NCBI GenBank assembly: GCA_949127975.1
Contig: CASBRB010000072.1
Location: 1 to 43,968, forward strand
Direction of reading: 5' to 3'
Length of the DNA: 43,968 nt
From: Oscillatoriales cyanobacterium PMM_0019
Lineage (GTDB): Bacteria > Cyanobacteriota > Cyanobacteriia > Cyanobacteriales > CASBRB01
Shown one piece after another: positions 16,337-24,855 of this stretch. Position 1 is the stretch's first letter; every line of letters begins with the position of its first letter. The position numbers were made by a program, and so were the translations under genes. The notes under the pieces were generated by a model. That model did not search any database and was not told the origin of the DNA. It saw only the letters and a list, made by a program, of their open reading frames with translations.

Positions 16337-19300
16337 TCATGGTTTATTTTTGAGAGAAGATAACTTCATGCGACGATTTTCTCTCTCGACTGGTACTAAA
16401 GCTGGGGCTTGACTTTTAGTATCGCTTTCTTGCAAACCCTCTATTACTTTAGATAGTTGCCCGATCGCCGGAGCCTCAAATACACTCCGCAAAGGTAACT
16501 CTACCCCGAAAGCCTCCCGCACTCTAGATACTAACTGAGTCGCCAGTAAGGAATGACCCCCTAATTCAAAGAAATTATCATCAATACCTACTCGCTTCAC
16601 TCCCAATACCTCAGCCCAAATTTTTACTAGCACTTCCTCAATAGCATTGCGAGGCGCAACATCAACTCCTGCCCATTCCGATTTAATCGAGTCCGGTTTA
16701 GGTAAGGCGCGACGATCGATCTTGCCATTAGGCGTGAGCGGCAATTGTCCCATCACTACAAAAGCTGAAGGCACCATATAATCAGGCAACTTTTCTGTCA
16801 AATAAGCCTGAATCTGAGGCACTAATTTTCGGGCTGTTTCACCTTGCAAAGGATTATTAGCATAAGTTCGCCAAGGATGCAGACTATTACTATCTTCCAC
16901 TAGGTCAGGACTTACGCACACTGGCATATATAGGGGCAACCACGGGGGGTTTGCCCCTACCAACCCGCTATGGTTTTCGCCTTGCGATCGCGCCAACACG
17001 ACATCATAGCGTCCTTCAATGCCAGAATCTGACCAACTAATGTTAAGACTATAACCTAGCTCATCACCCAGTGCATGCCAATCCTCTGGGTTTACTCCCA
17101 AAGAAGGCATTTCTTCTAGGGCTTGACGAATCTGACCTGCTGTTTTATATTTACAATATCCTGACAACCATGCTGCTGTTTTTACTGCTGCCATTACCCG
17201 CGCATTAGGTATATTAACGAGCGCTAACATTTCTGGTGAGGTTTCGGTTAATAGCTGACGCACTGTCGATACTGTCAAATTATCTTTATCCCAGTTCAGC
17301 CCCTGAAACTCCCGTCCACGGGGAGAAGTAATTTCAGTGCCAATATGCAAAATCGCATTGTAACGAAACTGAGTTAACTCATTTTGATGACTACCCCGCA
17401 TTAGTTCAAGTCTTACCTGGCTTATCTGCGGAAATTGTTGCTGTAATGCACTAAAAAAATCTGGAGCGATGACTAACTCAGTTTCTTGGAACATTTGCAT
17501 TTGTACCCTTTGCTGCAACTGTTCGCGAGTCAGGGAAGGTTCTGCTTGATGCAGTTGCACTGAAGCATGGAAAGCTTCTAGTAAAGACAAATTACGTAGA
17601 TCTCCGATGAAAATAAAGCCACCGGGCGCTAACGCTTTTACCGCCCCCTCGATTACTTCCATCAGATACTCAATACTGGGAAAATATTGTACCACAGAGT
17701 TGAGGATAACGGCATCAAAGGCTTGTGTCGGTATGCCTTCAAAGTCGGTAGCCATTTTTGGCAGCAGAGTTACCTGGGGTAGATCTTGGAATGCTTGCTG
17801 CTGTCTAATATAGTTTAGCGATCGCACAGAAAAATCTGTTCCCCAGTATTCCTCGCACCTGCACGCAATCCGAAACAGCAACAAACCCGTACCACACCCT
17901 ATTTCTAACACTCGCTTAGGTTTCTTTTCTAAAATCTGTGCTACTTGGTTATTCACCCATTCCCGTACCTGCTCTGCTGGGATAGGCTGATTAGTGTAAG
18001 AACTGTTCCACCCTACAATATTAAATGTGGGATCTGAATCGGCAGGTGGTTGGCTGTAAGTGTCGTTGTAGAGCATCTGCCATTGGGATACCTGTTCTTC
18101 GTGCAATTGCGTCTGGTAACTGGTACTGCTGGCTTCACCATTTAACACCATATAAGCTACCAAACGGTCTTCCCCAACTACATCTTCTCGATTCATCACT
18201 ACTGTTTGTAGCACTGCCGGATGTTGACTCAATACCGCTTCAATTTCTCCTAACTCCATGCGAAAGCCGCGAATTTTCACCTGATAATCTAGGCGTCCTA
18301 GAAATTCGATGTTGCCGTCAGCTCGGTAACGAACTAAATCACCAGTTTTATAAAGTCGCCTTCCTTGTAGTGTAATAAACCTTTCAGCGGTTAAGTCAGG
18401 ACGGTTCAGGTAGCCCCGCGCCAATCCATCACCACCGATGTATAATTCTCCGGGAATGCCAACGGGCACGGGTTGTAAATGGGCATCCAACACGTAAACT
18501 TTGGTGTTAGCAATCGGAGTACCAATTGTAGGAGCTACATCAGTTTGTTTCCGGGCAGTAATAGTACCGGAAGTTGTCACAACAGTATTTTCAGTGGGGC
18601 CGTAATTATTCACCACTATAAAGGGATGGGAAGCTAAAGGATACTGATGGAGTTTGTCTCCACCTGTGAGTAATATCCGTAAAGCTGCATCCTGGGGCCA
18701 ATCTAATGTTAAAATTTTCTCGGCTAGGGGTGTGGGCAAAAAGCTAATCGTAATTCCCTGTACTTTCAACCAGTCTAGAAGTTTTACAGGTGAAATGCGG
18801 GTTTCATCATCTATAAAGTAAATGCTAGCTCCAGCGGTAAGATAGGGCCAAATTTCCCATCCACAGGCGTCAAATGCTACTCCGGCAATTTGAGTTGTTC
18901 GATCGCTCGGCGAAACTGCAAACGCTTGTTGATGCCAAAATATCAAATTTAACAATCCGCCATGTTCAATTTCTACTCCCTTGGGTTTACCAGTCGAGCC
19001 TGAGGTGTAGATAACATAAACGAGATTGTCTGTTAGTACTGAGTTATTTAAATTATCTTCACTTTCTCTGGCAATATTTTCCCAATCGCTATCTAGGCAG
19101 ATTACTTGCGTTCCCTGCTGCCCAATCCGATCGATCCATTGTTGTTTTGTCAACAAAACTGGCACTTGAGCCTCTGCCAGCATCAAACTTAAACGTTCTT
19201 GGGGATAGCTAGGATCTAAAGGCAGATATGCTCCACCAGCCTTGAGGATGCCCAACATACCTACTACCATATCTAGCGATCGCTCAACACAAATTCCTAC

Positions 19301-21076
19301 TAAAACTTCCGCACCCACGCCCAGTTTTTGTAGATAATGCGCTAGCTGGTTGCTGCGGATGTTTAATTCCCGGTAGGTAAGTTGTTTATCTCCACTTATC
19401 AGCGCTGGAGCATCAGGAGTTTCCTCTACTCGTTTTTCAAATAACTCATGGATGCACTTATCTTTGGGATAATCTGCCTCGGTGTGGTTCCAGTCTACTA
19501 ACAATTGTGTTAACTCTGCTTCGCTTAACAAAGGTAACTCTGAGATTTCTTCATCTGGATTAGCGACAATACTTTCTAGGAGGGTTTGAAAATGTTCTAT
19601 CAGCCTGGTGATAGTGGAGCGATCGAATAAATCTGTGCTATACACTACCAAACCGCAGATATTATCTGAAGCTTCACTCCAGAGATGATTAGAAGATGGC
19701 TCCCACAAGTGAAACTCTAAATCGAATCGCGTGGTACTGGTATCAAATTGCTGCGGTTTTAGTGTTAGCCCTGGTAACTCTAGCACCTCTATTGGTGCAT
19801 TCTGGAGCGCAAACACTACCTGAAACAGAGGATTTTGACTTAAGTTGCGCTCTGGATGTAATTCTTCTACCAATTTCTCAAAGGGTAAGTCTTGGTGACT
19901 GTATGCTCCTAGAGCCACCTCTTTCACCCGATTTAACAGTGTTCTAAAAGTTGGGTTGCCTGATAAGTCGGTACGTAACACTAGACTATTGACAAAAAAA
20001 CCAATTAATGGTTCTATTTCTTTACGGTTGCGATTAGCGATCGGTACTCCGCAGGCGATGTCCTCTTGCCCCGTGTAGCGGTGGAGCAAGGTTTGGAATG
20101 CTGCCAGCAGGGTAATGAACAAAGTCACCCCTGACTGCTGACTAAATTTAATTAGTGCTTCGCTCAGGGCTTTAGGTAATCTCAGAGATTCGGTAGCACC
20201 TCGGAAGGTTTGGATTGCTGGGCGAGGAAAATCTGTAGGTAGATTGAGCATAGAAATGTCATCTAATTGCTCCTGCCAGTAAGCTAGTTGTGTCGCGAGT
20301 ACATCTCCTTGCAGCCATTGGCGCTGCCAGTGGGCAAAGTCTGCATATTGCATAGGTAATTCTGGTAGGGGGGAAGACTGCCCCAGAGAGAAGGCTGTGT
20401 ATAGCGAGCCTAGTTCTCGAATCAGCACCCCTAGAGACCAACCATCAGAGACAATATGATGTAAATTCAGTAACAGGACATGTTCTGCTTCATCTAGCTG
20501 CAATAACGTTACTCGCAGCAAGATATCTTTTGTCAAATCGAATGCACGCTGAAACTCTGCTGTAGCGACGCGCCGAGCTTCTGACTCACGCTCTGGTTTT
20601 TGGCGCAGATCTATTATAGGTAGGGATATACTTAAGGAGGGAGCGACCTTTTGAACTGGTTGCCCTGCCACCATGACTAAATTAGTACGTAAAGCTTCGT
20701 GACGCCGTACTATTTCGTTAACAGCCTGTTGCAGTGCAGGTAAATTAATTTCGCCACACAGACGCACTGCTGCCGAGACATTATAAAACGAATTGCCGGG
20801 TACTAACTGGTCTAAAAACCATAATCGCTGCTGAGCAAAGGATAGGGGTAGGAGCCCAGAGCGTGGAATCGTTACCAAGTCAGGAGTTGCAGGGCTGTTA
20901 GTTACATTTCCGGCTTCGCGCAAAAAGGAAATAATCTCTGCCTTGCGCTCGCCCAGTTGGTTTTTTAATTCAGGTGTCAAAGTGCCGTCAGGTGCATTAC
21001 AACGTAACCGCGCACCATCGACAAAAACCTGAATATCCAAGCTGCGAAGGTAAGATAAAAACTCTACTATTTTCAA
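16337..21076 (-). CDS. NRPS module with TubC docking domain, C-A-NMT-T
   Basis: This is a 1579-residue synthetase. Domains: an N-terminal TubC-type docking domain (about 1-55), condensation (76-510, HHIVSDG near 206), adenylation (545-975), an N-methyltransferase inserted before the last A motifs (about 995-1300, SAM site VLEIGCGTG 1056-1064), the A-domain tail (1400-1470) and a carrier (GGHS, Ser1509). The pocket residues D736 A737 W740 F779 L803 G805 N824 V832 V833 K1452 spell DAWFLGNVVK, a classical Leu code, so N-methyl-Leu is the likely residue. The TTG start (21076) overlaps the preceding gene's TGA, so translation is probably coupled. A MITE fragment encodes about residues 1370-1393. 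After the carrier the protein ends ALVPVERENRRMKLSSLKNKP, which looks like the linker into a next C domain cut off just before FAQQRLWF, so a downstream module may have been lost. Confidence 0.93.
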   Translation of the reverse strand: MKIVEFLSYLRSLDIQVFVDGARLRCNAPDGTLTPELKNQLGERKAEIISFLREAGNVTNSPATPDLVTIPRSGLLPLSFAQQRLWFLDQLVPGNSFYNVSAAVRLCGEINLPALQQAVNEIVRRHEALRTNLVMVAGQPVQKVAPSLSISLPIIDLRQKPERESEARRVATAEFQRAFDLTKDILLRVTLLQLDEAEHVLLLNLHHIVSDGWSLGVLIRELGSLYTAFSLGQSSPLPELPMQYADFAHWQRQWLQGDVLATQLAYWQEQLDDISMLNLPTDFPRPAIQTFRGATESLRLPKALSEALIKFSQQSGVTLFITLLAAFQTLLHRYTGQEDIACGVPIANRNRKEIEPLIGFFVNSLVLRTDLSGNPTFRTLLNRVKEVALGAYSHQDLPFEKLVEELHPERNLSQNPLFQVVFALQNAPIEVLELPGLTLKPQQFDTSTTRFDLEFHLWEPSSNHLWSEASDNICGLVVYSTDLFDRSTITRLIEHFQTLLESIVANPDEEISELPLLSEAELTQLLVDWNHTEADYPKDKCIHELFEKRVEETPDAPALISGDKQLTYRELNIRSNQLAHYLQKLGVGAEVLVGICVERSLDMVVGMLGILKAGGAYLPLDPSYPQERLSLMLAEAQVPVLLTKQQWIDRIGQQGTQVICLDSDWENIARESEDNLNNSVLTDNLVYVIYTSGSTGKPKGVEIEHGGLLNLIFWHQQAFAVSPSDRTTQIAGVAFDACGWEIWPYLTAGASIYFIDDETRISPVKLLDWLKVQGITISFLPTPLAEKILTLDWPQDAALRILLTGGDKLHQYPLASHPFIVVNNYGPTENTVVTTSGTITARKQTDVAPTIGTPIANTKVYVLDAHLQPVPVGIPGELYIGGDGLARGYLNRPDLTAERFITLQGRRLYKTGDLVRYRADGNIEFLGRLDYQVKIRGFRMELGEIEAVLSQHPAVLQTVVMNREDVVGEDRLVAYMVLNGEASSTSYQTQLHEEQVSQWQMLYNDTYSQPPADSDPTFNIVGWNSSYTNQPIPAEQVREWVNNQVAQILEKKPKRVLEIGCGTGLLLFRIACRCEEYWGTDFSVRSLNYIRQQQAFQDLPQVTLLPKMATDFEGIPTQAFDAVILNSVVQYFPSIEYLMEVIEGAVKALAPGGFIFIGDLRNLSLLEAFHASVQLHQAEPSLTREQLQQRVQMQMFQETELVIAPDFFSALQQQFPQISQVRLELMRGSHQNELTQFRYNAILHIGTEITSPRGREFQGLNWDKDNLTVSTVRQLLTETSPEMLALVNIPNARVMAAVKTAAWLSGYCKYKTAGQIRQALEEMPSLGVNPEDWHALGDELGYSLNISWSDSGIEGRYDVVLARSQGENHSGLVGANPPWLPLYMPVCVSPDLVEDSNSLHPWRTYANNPLQGETARKLVPQIQAYLTEKLPDYMVPSAFVVMGQLPLTPNGKIDRRALPKPDSIKSEWAGVDVAPRNAIEEVLVKIWAEVLGVKRVGIDDNFFELGGHSLLATQLVSRVREAFGVELPLRSVFEAPAIGQLSKVIEGLQESDTKSQAPALVPVERENRRMKLSSLKNKP
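16906..16971. mobile_element. Truncated MITE copy inside the NRPS coding sequence
   Basis: CAGGACTTACGCACACTGGC through CCAACCCGCTAT matches the first about 66 of 91 bases of the element. The right terminal repeat is missing. The host frame stays open: the minus-strand translation GLVGANPPWLPLYMPVCVSP is element-derived and lies between the methyltransferase and the C-terminal part of the A domain, a linker that probably tolerates insertion. Confidence 0.85.
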
Positions 21077-24000
21077 AATTCTGCCTCTTCTCGTTGAGCG
21101 ATCGTATATTTGGTATTATCTGCACCTTTTACTGCCCAAGAAACTGTTTCTATATACTCAGCCAGACTAGCTACAGTCGGTGACTCAAACAATTTCCGTA
21201 AGGGCAACTCCACTTGAAAGGCATCCCGGATGCGAGAATTGAGCTGAGTTGCTAATAGAGAATGCCCACCCACCTCAAAAAAATTGTCGTGGACACTCAC
21301 CTGATGCCGCCCTAAAACCTCAGTCCAAATTTTCACTAACACTTCCTCAATGGGAGTACTAGGTGCTACATAATCTTCTCCCATGTCGGTGTTAGTTGTA
21401 TCTATCTTAGGTAGGGCACGGCGATCGATTTTGCCATTTGGTGTCAGGGGTAGAGCTTTCATCACCACATAAGCTGCGGGTATGGCGTATTCTGGTAACT
21501 TTTGTTTCAGGTATTGGCGCAGCTCGCGCTCCATCCCAGGCTCTGCTTGGGAATGATTAGGAACTACATAAGCTATCAACTGGTTGTTACCAGTCGCATC
21601 TTCTCTAGTAATTACCACAGTGTCTCGAACTGCTGGATGCTCAAGCAGCACCGCTTCAATCTCTCCCAATTCAATGCGGAAACCACGAATTTTTACTTGT
21701 TCATCAATTCTACCTAAAAACTGGATATTGCCATCTGGGAGATAGCGGGCTAAATCACCTGTTTTATAAAGGCGCGAACCCGGTTCCTGACTAAAAGGAT
21801 TAGGCATAAACCGCTCAGCCGTTAACTCAGGGCGGTTAAGATAGCCCCGCGCTAATCCATTACCACTAATATACAACTCGCCAGTAACACCGATCGGCAC
21901 GGGCTGTAGTTGTCCATCTAGTAAATAAATCTGCGTGTTTTGAATCGGGCGACCAATAGGTATAATTAAAGATGTACCTTTTAAGCTTTCCTTTTCTACT
22001 CTGTACCAAGAAGTAAATGTTGTATATTCGCATGGACCATAAAAATTCAGCAATTCTTGTAGCGGATTTGACTCGATGAGTTTTGCCACCACTTTAACAT
22101 CAGCAGTTTCGCCGCCAAATAATAAGTATCGCAGCGAGTCGAAAGCTTCGGGAGCAATTTTTGCTACCTGTTGAAATAAAGCGGTGATTAAAAACAGGAC
22201 GCTGATACCAGATTTTCGGATTTGTGAGGCTAAATCCTGGGGGGAAAGAATCACATCTCTGCTAATGACGACAAGTTGGCTGCCGTTAAGCATAGCACTC
22301 CAAATCTCGAAGGTTGCTGCATCGAAAGAAGTGTTGGAGATTTGGGCGATTTTATCGCTAGAGTCTAGTTGGATATAATTAGTATTGCAGACTAAATGAG
22401 TTACAGCTTGGTGAGGAATCGCAACTCCCTTGGGCTTTCCCGTAGAACCAGAGGTGTAGATGACGTAGGCGAGGTTGTCACCTGTCAAGTCGTTAGTGGG
22501 ATTTTTCTCGCTTTCTTGGGCAATTTCTTCCCAGTGGGTATCCAAGCAAATTACTCGTGCTTGGTGTAATCCTCGCGAGCTTAACTGCTGCTGAGTTAAT
22601 AATACTGATACTTTAGCATCCTCCAGCATAAATTTTATGCGATCGGGGGGATAACTGGGGTCTAAGGGCAGATATGCTCCTCCTGCTTTGAGAATACCCA
22701 GCATTCCCACGATCGTTTCTACAGAACGTTCCATGCAAATGCCGACTAAAACTTCCGCACTCACTCCGATTTTATGTAGATAATGCGCTAGTTGGTTGGC
22801 ACGGTTATTCAGTTCTCGGTAGGTTAACTGCTGATTTTCAAAACTAACTGCTATGGCATCGGGGTATTTTTCTACCTGGGATTCAAATAAGTGGTGAATG
22901 CAACAGGACTTACGCACTGCCTCTGTATATAGCGGGTTCGTAGGGGCAATCCCCCTGTGGTTGCCCCTATATATGCCAGTGTGCGTAAGTCCTGTGCAAT
23001 TTCCCACGTTTTCCTGCTGGGTGTCATTCCAATCGTGTAATAACTGCTGTCGCTCTGAATCGGTTAAAATAGGCAATTGACTGAGGCGCTGTTCGGGATT
23101 AGCAACAATGCCTTCGAGCAGGGTATAAAAATGTTTCAGCATCCGCCTAATGGTAGACTCATCAAATAGATCGGTGCTATATACCATTACAGCTCTAATC
23201 CCTTGGGAATGTTCCCACCCCTCCCCTAGCAGACTCCTGAAGTTTTCCGAACATTCCCACAGATGAAACTCCAAATCAAACCGCGTTGTTTGAGAGTCAA
23301 AATCTACAGCACTCAGGGCTAACCCTGACATCTCTAAGGCTGACATCGGCGCATTTTGCAGATTAAACACTACTTGAAATAGGGGATGGCTGTTGAGGTT
23401 ACGTTCTGGCAAACCTTCCACCAGCTTTTCAAAGGGCAAATCTTGGTGGCTGTAAGCTTCTAGTGTTAACTCTCTTACCCTGCCGAGTAGCTCTTGAAAT
23501 GTCGGGTTGCCGGATAAGTCGGTGCGTAACACCAGGTTATTGACAAAAAAACCAATTAACCCTTCAATTTCTTTACGGTTACGGTTGGCAATTGGCGAAC
23601 CGATGGCAATATCTTCCTGGTGGGTGTAGCGGTAAAGCAACGTCTTAAACGCTGCTAGGAGAGTCATAAATAAGGTGACTCCGTTTGCTTTTGAAAGTGC
23701 TTTTAGCTCCTCAGTAAGCTTCTGGGGTAGCTCTAGAGTTTGAGTTGCTCCCCGATAGCTGGAAACCGCTGGTTTTTGTCTATCTGTGGGTAGATTCAAG
23801 ACAGAGATGTTGTGAAGCTGTTGTCGCCAGTAAGCTAATTGGGTTTCTAGCACTTCCCCTTGCAACCACTCGCGCTGCCAGTGGGCAAAGTCGGCATACT
23901 GGAGGGGTAGCTCTGGCAGAGGAGAAGGCTGCCCGCAAGATTTGGCTGTGTAGAGTGTACCGAGTTCCTGAATTAGCACCCCCATAGACCAATCATCTGA

Positions 24001-24495
24001 TACAATATGGTGCATGCAAAGTAGCAGTAGATATTCTGTGTCGTCGAGTTGAAAGAGCTTCAATCGCAGCAACGGTGCTTGGGTTAAATGGAAAGGACGC
24101 TTAAACTCTGCTGTAGCTAGTCGTTTGGCTTCTGTCTCTCTAGAAGCTGTGGGGAGCGATCGCAGGTCTACTACTGGCAGGGGTATACTGAGGCTGGGAG
24201 CGATTACCTGAACGATTTGCCCTTCTACCATCTCAAAAGTGGTACGCAGAGCTTCATGACGTAGCACAATCTTGTTGATTGTCTGCTCTAGGGCAGTTAA
24301 GTTGAGAAAACCTACCAAGCGAACTAAATAAGGTATATTGTAAAAGCAATTTCCTGGTATCAACTGATCGAAGAACCACAGTCGCTGCTGGGCAAAAGAG
24401 GCGGGAAAGACGAAGACGTCTTCTTCTTGAGGAAGATTGAATTTTTCTCGCTCAGCCATAAGGAGGAAGAATGAAGTATTAAAAATAAGATTCAC
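21073..24495 (-). CDS. NRPS module, C-A-T, carrying an in-frame MITE
   Basis: This is a 1140-residue synthetase with condensation (about 28-480), adenylation (533-1030, YTSGSTGKPKG about 680-690) and carrier domains (GGHS, Ser1079). The condensation motif reads HHIVSDD (162-168), with Asp replacing the usual final Gly. Pocket residues D725 A726 F729 F768 L792 G794 F818 T826 F827 K1022 resemble Ile/Val-type codes, so a branched aliphatic substrate is inferred. Residues 501-532 are encoded by a complete MITE plus its target duplication: the homologous NRPS at 223-4389 reads GNCIHYLFE where this one reads GNC, then 32 extra residues, then IHHLFE. A palindromic repeat encodes SQAEPGME near 982-989. 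The start could be the codon at 24495 or the ATG at 24459 (MAEREKFN), which lies nearer the conserved FAQQRLWF. As the first gene it begins with a C domain, so an upstream donor or starter acyl group is expected. None is in the window. Confidence 0.93.
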   Translation of the reverse strand: MNLIFNTSFFLLMAEREKFNLPQEEDVFVFPASFAQQRLWFFDQLIPGNCFYNIPYLVRLVGFLNLTALEQTINKIVLRHEALRTTFEMVEGQIVQVIAPSLSIPLPVVDLRSLPTASRETEAKRLATAEFKRPFHLTQAPLLRLKLFQLDDTEYLLLLCMHHIVSDDWSMGVLIQELGTLYTAKSCGQPSPLPELPLQYADFAHWQREWLQGEVLETQLAYWRQQLHNISVLNLPTDRQKPAVSSYRGATQTLELPQKLTEELKALSKANGVTLFMTLLAAFKTLLYRYTHQEDIAIGSPIANRNRKEIEGLIGFFVNNLVLRTDLSGNPTFQELLGRVRELTLEAYSHQDLPFEKLVEGLPERNLNSHPLFQVVFNLQNAPMSALEMSGLALSAVDFDSQTTRFDLEFHLWECSENFRSLLGEGWEHSQGIRAVMVYSTDLFDESTIRRMLKHFYTLLEGIVANPEQRLSQLPILTDSERQQLLHDWNDTQQENVGNCTGLTHTGIYRGNHRGIAPTNPLYTEAVRKSCCIHHLFESQVEKYPDAIAVSFENQQLTYRELNNRANQLAHYLHKIGVSAEVLVGICMERSVETIVGMLGILKAGGAYLPLDPSYPPDRIKFMLEDAKVSVLLTQQQLSSRGLHQARVICLDTHWEEIAQESEKNPTNDLTGDNLAYVIYTSGSTGKPKGVAIPHQAVTHLVCNTNYIQLDSSDKIAQISNTSFDAATFEIWSAMLNGSQLVVISRDVILSPQDLASQIRKSGISVLFLITALFQQVAKIAPEAFDSLRYLLFGGETADVKVVAKLIESNPLQELLNFYGPCEYTTFTSWYRVEKESLKGTSLIIPIGRPIQNTQIYLLDGQLQPVPIGVTGELYISGNGLARGYLNRPELTAERFMPNPFSQEPGSRLYKTGDLARYLPDGNIQFLGRIDEQVKIRGFRIELGEIEAVLLEHPAVRDTVVITREDATGNNQLIAYVVPNHSQAEPGMERELRQYLKQKLPEYAIPAAYVVMKALPLTPNGKIDRRALPKIDTTNTDMGEDYVAPSTPIEEVLVKIWTEVLGRHQVSVHDNFFEVGGHSLLATQLNSRIRDAFQVELPLRKLFESPTVASLAEYIETVSWAVKGADNTKYTIAQREEAEF
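21533..21554. repeat. Palindromic repeat, CGTTCCCAGG family, inside NRPS coding sequence
   Basis: ATCCCAGGCTCTGCTTGGGAAT is a slightly degraded copy of the palindrome with the CTCTG-type loop. It is translated in the NRPS as part of SQAEPGME, in the variable A-domain loop before the ELRQYLKQKLPEY segment. Confidence 0.7.
22904..22994. mobile_element. Complete MITE inside NRPS gene with 5-bp target duplication
   Basis: The element has perfect 14-base inverted ends (CAGGACTTACGCAC / GTGCGTAAGTCCTG) and spans 91 bases. TGCAA flanks it on both sides (22899-22903 and 22995-22999). The uninterrupted homologous site in the paralogous NRPS (about 2871-2880, GTGAATGCAATT) has a single TGCAA. Element plus duplication adds 96 bases, a multiple of three, and the inserted minus-strand frame has no stop, so the synthetase stays open. 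The site is the linker between the C and A domains. Confidence 0.93.
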
Positions 24496-24536
24496 TGATA
24501 ATTATAAACGCACCCCGCCATACGCCATCACCCAAT

Positions 24537-24630
24537 TTAGCTAATTTTTGCCCCAAGACCCTTAGGTAGAACAATTGTAAAAACGCTTCCCTTCCCGACT
24601 TCACTTGTAACTGCTATCTCTCCTCTGAAA
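24537..24630 (-). pseudogene. 3' fragment of a histidine kinase gene (duplicate of 4916-6136)
   Basis: Bases 24560-24630 match 4939-5009 of the REC-histidine kinase gene with 8 differences over 71 bases by eye. Translation gives RGEIAVTSEVGKGSVFTIVLP and then KGLGAKIS before a TAA at 24537-24539. Homology stops abruptly upstream at about 24631, within the kinase ATPase domain. The fragment lies directly upstream of the NRPS gene at 21073-24495, just as the intact kinase gene lies upstream of the NRPS gene at 223-4389. This suggests a segmental duplication. Confidence 0.8.
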
Positions 24631-24718
24631 CGGGATTTTAAATTATCGGAGAGCTATCGCTGATTACATTACCCAAAGTCATGCCCGCCCTGCCTTACTC
24701 CCTTCCCTTTAGACTAAC

Positions 24719-24812
24719 AGTACTGTAGCACACTGGGCATATATAGGGGCAACCCACCCCTAGTGGGGGTGGGTTGCCCCTACGAACCGCTATATTTAGT
24801 GTAGCTGCTACA
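24719..24812. mobile_element. Variant MITE with alternative ends
   Basis: The copy begins AGTACTGTAGCACACTGGG, continues with the shared body CATATATAGGGGCAAC, and contains a GC-rich stem (AACCCACCCC / GGGGTGGGTT). It ends with TAGTGTAGCTGCTACACTA. The outer end differs from the CAGGACTTACGCAC end of the other copies although the body is the same. It sits in the 360-base gap 24496-24855, which also holds the kinase fragment and a TTACTCCCTTCCC tract at 24693-24705. Confidence 0.7.
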
Positions 24813-24855
24813 CTACTGACTAATTTATAATGGGCGATGTGCAAGAGATAATCTG

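Noticed and set aside
22904-22994. Transcription terminator within the NRPS gene
   Set aside because: Although strongly palindromic, it has full MITE termini and a target duplication, lacks a T-run, and the reading frame continues through it for over 500 codons.
24796-24812. TAGTGTAGCTGCTACACTA palindrome as a stand-alone operator for the Rpn gene
   Set aside because: It forms the right end of a MITE variant whose relatives occur elsewhere in the window, so a dispersed-repeat origin is more economical.
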